Positions 24,245-28,055 of a DNA stretch of 28,055 nt are shown here, piece by piece; within the stretch, counting starts at the first letter, position 1, and every line of letters starts with the position of its first letter. The position numbers and the translations under genes were made by a program. Location: NCBI GenBank assembly GCA_964578745.1, contig CAZODZ010000013.1, positions 1-28,055 on the forward strand, read 5' to 3'. The stretch comes from SKVJ01 sp964578745 (GTDB taxonomy: Bacteria; Chloroflexota; Dehalococcoidia; GIF9; AB-539-J10). Below the pieces are notes generated by a model. That model ran no database searches and was not told where the DNA came from. It worked only from the letters and a program-made list of their open reading frames with translations.

Positions 24245-24589
24245 ATGCGGACAATGCTGAAGAGCAAAATTCACCGTGCTAGAGTTACTCGAGTGGACCT
24301 GGACTATGAGGGAAGCATCACTATTGATGCAGATCTCATGGACGCAGCCGACCTCTATCCCTTTGAAAGAGTTGAGATATTCAATATCAATAACGGCTCC
24401 AGATTCAGTACGTATGTAATAGAGGGAGAGCGAGGCACTGGTATCATCGGCTTGAATGGTGCAGCAGCACGTCTCGCGGTGGTAAATGACCTCGTCATCA
24501 TTGTGTCTTACACGGACATGGACGACGGAGCAGCCCGAGCGCACAAGCCTGTCGTAGTTCATGTCGATGGCAGGAATAGGCCTGCCTGA
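24245..24589 (+). CDS. panD: Aspartate 1-decarboxylase PanD (pyruvoyl enzyme)
   Basis: A 114-residue proenzyme that decarboxylates L-aspartate to beta-alanine for pantothenate synthesis. It has MLKSKIHRARVT with the substrate-site Lys, the self-processing site Gly23-Ser24 in YEGSITID (Ser24 becomes the pyruvoyl group), then FERVEIFNINNGSRFSTYVI with the active-site Arg and Thr, and GTGIIGLNGAAARL. Start 24245 has AAGGAG 7 bases upstream, inside the 3' end of the hydrolase gene, and begins one base after its stop. A longer frame to 24137 is rejected. Length is slightly short of the usual 116-130. It is tightly coupled to the preceding hydrolase and to panC. Confidence 0.95.
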   Translation: MRTMLKSKIHRARVTRVDLDYEGSITIDADLMDAADLYPFERVEIFNINNGSRFSTYVIEGERGTGIIGLNGAAARLAVVNDLVIIVSYTDMDDGAARAHKPVVVHVDGRNRPA

Positions 24590-24620
24590 GCTGTATTGCA
24601 GCGCCCGAGGTACACATCTT

Positions 24621-25454
24621 GTGGATGTCTTCAAAAGTATTGCTGCCCTGAAAGAGGCCAGACACGATTGGGATCGTCCTGTCGGGCTGGTGCCAACGAT
24701 GGGATACCTGCACGAGGGGCACATCGAACTTGTGCGGCGGGCCAGGGCCGAGGCAAAGACGGTCGTCGTCAGCATCTTCGTAAACCCGACCCAGTTTGGT
24801 CCTTCAGAGGACTTTGCTCGCTATCCGCGCGACTTCGAGAGAGACCTGGAACTGCTGCGCCAGGCTGGCACAGATGCAGTTCTGGCTCCTTCCGCAGAAG
24901 ATATGTATCCAGCCGGTTTCTCGACTTGGGTTGATGTTGAGGGTGTGACTGCTACCCTGGAGGGTGCTCGAAGGCCCGGGCACTTCAGGGGCGTGGCGAC
25001 GGTATGCAATAAGCTGTTCAACATCGTTGCGCCCGATCGTGCGTACTTCGGACAGAAGGACGCCCAACAGGTCGCAGTCATCCGGCGGATGGTGACAGAC
25101 CTGAACATGAATCTTGAGATTGTGGTACTGCCGATCGTACGGGAGCCTGATGGGCTTGCGATGAGCAGCCGCAACATATATCTCTCCCCTGCGGAGCGGC
25201 AGGCTGCGACTGTCCTGTACCGCGCACTTACGGAAGCGCGTGAAATGTATTGGCATGGTGTGACCGATGCCGAGGTCGTGAGGCGCAGGATGCGCCAGAT
25301 TGTCGATGCGGAGCCCTTGGCCGAACTGGACTATGCCACTATCGTAACTGCAGATGCCTTTCAGGAAACAGAGACCATTGATGAAGGTTCACTTGCGGTC
25401 ATTGCTGCGCGTCTCGGGCGTGCCCGGCTCATCGACAACATGTATCTGGCTTGA
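24621..25454 (+). CDS. panC: Pantoate--beta-alanine ligase PanC (pantothenate synthetase)
   Basis: A 277-residue ligase joining pantoate and beta-alanine with ATP through pantoyl-AMP, the last step of pantothenate synthesis. Motifs are VPTMGYLHEGH (HxGH nucleotide site), VVVSIFVNPTQFGP, EDFARYPR, the ATP-site FGQKDAQQ and GLAMSSRNIYL (KMSKS-like loop). The start is uncertain. GTG 24621 has GAGG 10 bases upstream and aligns with the usual N-terminal strand. ATG 24561 would overlap panD by 29 bases, add 20 residues and lacks a ribosome site; it cannot be ruled out. Neither panB nor panE is in the window, so pantoate must be made elsewhere. The stop lies 280 bp before the 23S gene. Confidence 0.95.
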   Translation: MDVFKSIAALKEARHDWDRPVGLVPTMGYLHEGHIELVRRARAEAKTVVVSIFVNPTQFGPSEDFARYPRDFERDLELLRQAGTDAVLAPSAEDMYPAGFSTWVDVEGVTATLEGARRPGHFRGVATVCNKLFNIVAPDRAYFGQKDAQQVAVIRRMVTDLNMNLEIVVLPIVREPDGLAMSSRNIYLSPAERQAATVLYRALTEAREMYWHGVTDAEVVRRRMRQIVDAEPLAELDYATIVTADAFQETETIDEGSLAVIAARLGRARLIDNMYLA

Positions 25455-25555
25455 ACATGGGGTGCCGCATCATCCGGTGGCCATGCCTGCTTGAGGTGTC
25501 CGGATACTGTGTGATTGGTTGCACATTGGTGGCTGTGGCACGATGGGAAACCTGT

Positions 25556-25583
25556 TTGCACAGTCTGTCATGTCTGATACAAT
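25556..25583 (+). promoter_or_regulatory. Upstream promoter P1 of the 23S rRNA gene
   Basis: TTGCAC (25556-25561), a 16-base spacer and TACAAT (25578-25583), with TGA directly before the -10. The transcript would start near 25590, about 145 bases before mature 23S. The rest of the 280-bp gap from panC (25455-25555) shows no gene or clear terminator. Confidence 0.55.
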
Positions 25584-25639
25584 GTGACGTCTTTTGCGCT
25601 AGCACGTGGAAGAGAGGGTGGAGGTGTGAAGGGCTGAGT

Positions 25640-25669
25640 TTGACAGGCGAAGCAGACTGTAGGTAGAAT
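25640..25669 (+). promoter_or_regulatory. Downstream promoter P2 of the 23S rRNA gene
   Basis: A perfect TTGACA (25640-25645), an 18-base spacer and TAGAAT (25664-25669, five of six bases). The start would fall near 25676. Between it and 23S lies TTGTTCTT (25669-25676), like a boxA antitermination site, and CCTTAACAATTGAATAC, which resembles the sequence often found just before 23S genes. Confidence 0.65.
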
Positions 25670-25734
25670 TGTTCTTCGCGAGTTGTGCGTCTGTACCTTA
25701 ACAATTGAATACGTTTTGTGTCTGGCTTGATGTA

Positions 25735-28055
<2,321 letters not shown>

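Overview
The window looks like a chromosomal segment of a free-living bacterium with moderately high G+C, packed genes, frequent GTG/TTG starts and strong AGGAGG-type ribosome binding sites. Two things point weakly towards Chloroflexota, perhaps a Dehalococcoidia relative. The 23S rRNA gene at the right end has no 16S gene in front of it, as is known for Dehalococcoides but also for Deinococcus-Thermus, Planctomycetes and some others. The gene mix (PilT, AMP-forming acyl-CoA synthetase, tandem acyl-CoA dehydrogenases, panD-panC behind a structured leader) also fits. This placement is inference. No phage, insertion sequence, integrase or CRISPR array was seen.

Left third (1-7960): the 3' part of uvrA and a small transglutaminase-fold protein, then a convergent pair on the minus strand (HAD phosphatase, exonuclease III). 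Two orphan response regulators follow, one NarL-type and one receiver-only. After a 440-bp stretch without a convincing gene comes a tight set of pilT, a four-helix DUF350-like membrane protein and an exported transglutaminase-like protein.

Middle (7961-13740): an acetyl/acyl-CoA synthetase with its own promoter faces three tandem acyl-CoA dehydrogenase paralogues. A perfect 28-bp palindrome between them probably terminates both sides. Together they suggest activation and oxidation of short or branched acyl groups.

Transport region (13740-21630): an intact type II P-type cation ATPase with a decayed second copy beside it, a truncated TrkH-type potassium transporter, a DUF1622 membrane protein, a two-gene YeeE/YedE sulfur-transport pair, an MscS channel broken by one frameshift and carrying a C-terminal zinc-ribbon-like tail, and a CorA-type channel. 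Several signs of decay cluster here.

Right third (21740-28055): tRNA-Asp, a small beta-rich protein, surE, and then an operon of a P1-family N-terminal-threonine hydrolase, panD and panC. This operon has a consensus-like promoter, a folded leader and a terminator-like hairpin just before the first gene. The hydrolase may feed beta-alanine to PanC alongside PanD. The window ends in the 5' 2.3 kb of a 23S rRNA gene driven by two tandem promoters.
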